Positions 15,005-16,247 of a stretch of 16,247 nucleotides of DNA are shown one piece after another. The position numbers and the translations under genes were made by a program. The DNA comes from Bacteroidales bacterium UBA2030 (lineage in GTDB: Bacteria > Bacteroidota > Bacteroidia > Bacteroidales > TTA-H9), in NCBI GenBank assembly GCA_002332755.1, contig DDBO01000017.1:1-16247 (forward strand), given 5' to 3'. The notes beneath the pieces were generated by a model. The model had not been told where the DNA came from, made no database searches, and saw nothing but the letters and a program-made list of their open reading frames with translations. How positions within the stretch are numbered: position 1 is the first letter of the stretch; each line of letters starts with the position of its first letter.

Positions 15005-15625
15005 ATGCGTCAGATTAAGAGCATTTGTGTATTTTGCGGCTCGAGCATGGGCAATCGGCCTTCTTATGCTTATGCGGCTGCTTCTTTGGGCCGGGAGCTT
15101 GCATTGCAGAAAATTGATCTAATTTATGGCGGGAGCAATATTGGAACCATGCGAGTATTGGCCGATGCCTGCCTGGCGACAGGAGGCAATGTTACGGGCA
15201 TCATGCCCCATCTGCTGGCCAACCGCGAAATTCTTCATCAGAGCCTGACAAAGGTAATTACCTGCAATACCATGGCTGAACGCAAAGAATGGATGGGTAA
15301 GCTGGCTGATGCTTTTATCGTTTTACCCGGAGGCGTGGGTACCCTCGACGAGTTGTTTGAAGCTTTTACATGGCTGCAGCTCGATGTGTACGAGAAACCC
15401 ATAGGATTACTTAATGTTGAAGGATTTTTCGACGATTTGCTGCGCTTTCTCGATAGAGCAACCCATGACGGATTTATCAGGAGAGAGCACCGCCAAAATC
15501 TTATCGTCGACGATGACCCGGGCCGATTAATCGAACGATTGCATAACGAAACCCTTGTAAAACCCCATTCAAAATGGGTGGACGAATTGATTGACGATAC
15601 CAACAATAAACTATCTTCTCAATGA
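15005..15625 (+). CDS. LOG family protein (cytokinin riboside 5'-monophosphate phosphoribohydrolase type)
   Basis: Cytoplasmic Rossmann-fold enzyme of 206 residues. LOG proteins hydrolyse nucleoside 5'-monophosphates such as AMP or isopentenyl-adenosine monophosphate to the free base and ribose 5-phosphate; many bacterial ones were long misnamed lysine decarboxylases. Signature residues are intact: ICVFCGSS (7-14), YGGSNIGTM (41-49), MAERKEWM (Arg93, Lys94) and PGGVGTLDELFE (108-119) with its catalytic glutamate. The start at 15005 fits the usual short N-terminus before ICVFCGSS and leaves the -7 box outside the gene. The stop overlaps the start of the next gene as ATGA, so the two are very likely translationally coupled. 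No cytokinin-type prenyltransferase (ipt/miaA) is in the window, so AMP breakdown or salvage is as likely as cytokinin release. Confidence 0.9.
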   Translation: MRQIKSICVFCGSSMGNRPSYAYAAASLGRELALQKIDLIYGGSNIGTMRVLADACLATGGNVTGIMPHLLANREILHQSLTKVITCNTMAERKEWMGKLADAFIVLPGGVGTLDELFEAFTWLQLDVYEKPIGLLNVEGFFDDLLRFLDRATHDGFIRREHRQNLIVDDDPGRLIERLHNETLVKPHSKWVDELIDDTNNKLSSQ

Positions 15626-16179
15626 AAATTATTGGTATTACGGGAACATTGGGTGCCGGTAAAGGGACCATTGTAGAATACCTCGTCAGGGAAAAGCACT
15701 TTTTACATTATTCGGTGAGGGATTTTTTAAAAAAAATTTTGTTGGCTGAAGGCAAGGTACCCAACCGCGACAATTACGTGGTTTTAGCCAATAGCCTTAG
15801 GGAACAGCATGGCCCTTCGTATATCGTTGATTGTCTTTATGAAGAAGCCAAACAGTCGGGAGAAAATGCCATTATTGAAAGCATACGTACCCCCGGCGAA
15901 GTTAATTCCCTGAGAGGCAAAGGTTCATTTATTTTGTTTGCCGTGGATGCCGATCCCCGGATACGTTATCAGCGCATAGTGTCTCGCAACAGCGAAACAG
16001 ACCAAATAAGTTATGAAGAATTTCTTGCCAACGAAGCACGCGAAATGCAGGCCACCGATCCCAATCACCAAAACCTTGCCGCTTGCATAGCCCTGGCCGA
16101 TTTCCGCTTTCAGAATAACGGCACTATGGAAGAATTGTATACACAGGTGGAAACTGTCTTGTTGAAATTAGGTATCTGA
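15622..16179 (+). CDS. Small P-loop nucleotide kinase-like protein (AAA/dephospho-CoA-kinase-like)
   Basis: Predicted cytoplasmic P-loop phosphotransferase of 185 residues, substrate unknown. Walker A is GTLGAGKGT (8-16) with Lys14, the form typical of nucleoside monophosphate kinases and dephospho-CoA kinase. Later features also fit this fold: Tyr30-Arg33 (YSVRDFL) after the P-loop, IIESIRTPGEV (84-94) where kinases place an acid and an arginine near the substrate, a possible lid region around RIVSRNSETDQISYEEF (118-134), and FRFQNNGTMEEL near the end, as in DPCK and archaeal UPF0200 proteins. It does not match adenylate, guanylate, cytidylate kinase or CoaE well enough for a name. The ATG at 15622 overlaps the LOG stop by four bases, suggesting linked function, perhaps in nucleotide salvage (inference). 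No terminator is recognised before the window end. Confidence 0.75.
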   Translation: MKIIGITGTLGAGKGTIVEYLVREKHFLHYSVRDFLKKILLAEGKVPNRDNYVVLANSLREQHGPSYIVDCLYEEAKQSGENAIIESIRTPGEVNSLRGKGSFILFAVDADPRIRYQRIVSRNSETDQISYEEFLANEAREMQATDPNHQNLAACIALADFRFQNNGTMEELYTQVETVLLKLGI

Positions 16180-16191
16180 TAACCAGTACTC

Positions 16192-16207
16192 TTCTTAAAT
16201 TTAAGAA
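16192..16207. repeat. Perfect 16-bp palindrome after the kinase gene
   Basis: TTCTTAAATTTAAGAA reads the same on both strands and begins 13 bases after the kinase stop codon. It has no loop and no following T tract, so it is not a standard terminator. It could be a binding site for a dimeric protein, or chance in AT-rich DNA. Confidence 0.5.
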
Positions 16208-16217
16208 CTCTGACACC

Positions 16218-16247
16218 AACCCGAAGCCCGGAACTCGGAACCCGGAA
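16218..16247. repeat. GGAAC-rich direct repeat, cut by the window edge
   Basis: The last 30 bases read as imperfect short units: CCCGAAG, CCCGGAACT, CGGAAC, CCGGAA. GC content is far higher than in the flanking AT-rich stretch. It looks like the beginning of a tandem or dispersed non-coding repeat, but only three to four units are visible. Confidence 0.4.

Overview
The window looks like chromosomal DNA of a member of the Bacteroidota, probably an uncultured relative of the Bacteroidales/Marinilabiliales; the lineage below phylum is a guess. The reasons are two very large secreted proteins ending in type IX secretion (T9SS) sorting domains, promoter -7 boxes of the TAnnTTTG type, almost no Shine-Dalgarno signals, and moderate base composition. 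Eleven protein genes fill almost all of it. I see no tRNA, rRNA, CRISPR array, insertion sequence or phage gene, and no gene-free stretch over about 180 bases.

Bases 3-7825 (+) carry two tandem gingipain-family (C25) cysteine peptidases of about 1,280 residues each. The first runs off the left edge and is Kgp-like (lysine gingipain) in its active site. The second is complete, with its own signal peptide, and is Rgp-like (arginine gingipain). Both have a propeptide, a caspase-like catalytic domain, an Ig-like domain and a pair of about 117-residue beta-sandwich modules. The tails then differ: the first has a CUB domain and Ig/PKD-like domains, the second a glutamine-amidotransferase-like fold and a PKD domain. 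A strong terminator separates them, so they are likely transcribed independently. Both should be exported by Sec, pass the outer membrane through the T9SS and act at the cell surface or outside.

Bases 7814-9829 (-) hold a ruvB-queG pair (Holliday junction helicase, then epoxyqueuosine reductase), convergent with the second peptidase. The 3' end of queG overlaps the peptidase stop codon and its terminator hairpin. Bases 9982-12153 (+) hold two paralogous double-domain universal stress proteins with a small exported SPOR-domain protein between them. Bases 12177-14897 (-) hold a stand-alone receiver protein, class II fructose-bisphosphate aldolase (fbaA type) and a mannose-6-phosphate isomerase (manA type), with a likely bidirectional terminator between the aldolase and receiver genes. 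From 15005 (+) a LOG-type phosphoribohydrolase overlaps by ATGA with a small P-loop nucleotide-kinase-like gene. The last bases hold a perfect palindrome and the start of a GGAAC-rich direct repeat cut by the window edge.

Five gene starts are corrected: the first peptidase has no start inside the window, and for the SPOR gene, the second stress protein, manA and the LOG gene a downstream ATG is preferred over an upstream TTG. For fbaA the ATG is preferred over an upstream GTG. Most of the window is housekeeping. The most interesting part is the Kgp-like/Rgp-like pair with altered active-site surroundings, then the LOG-kinase coupling.
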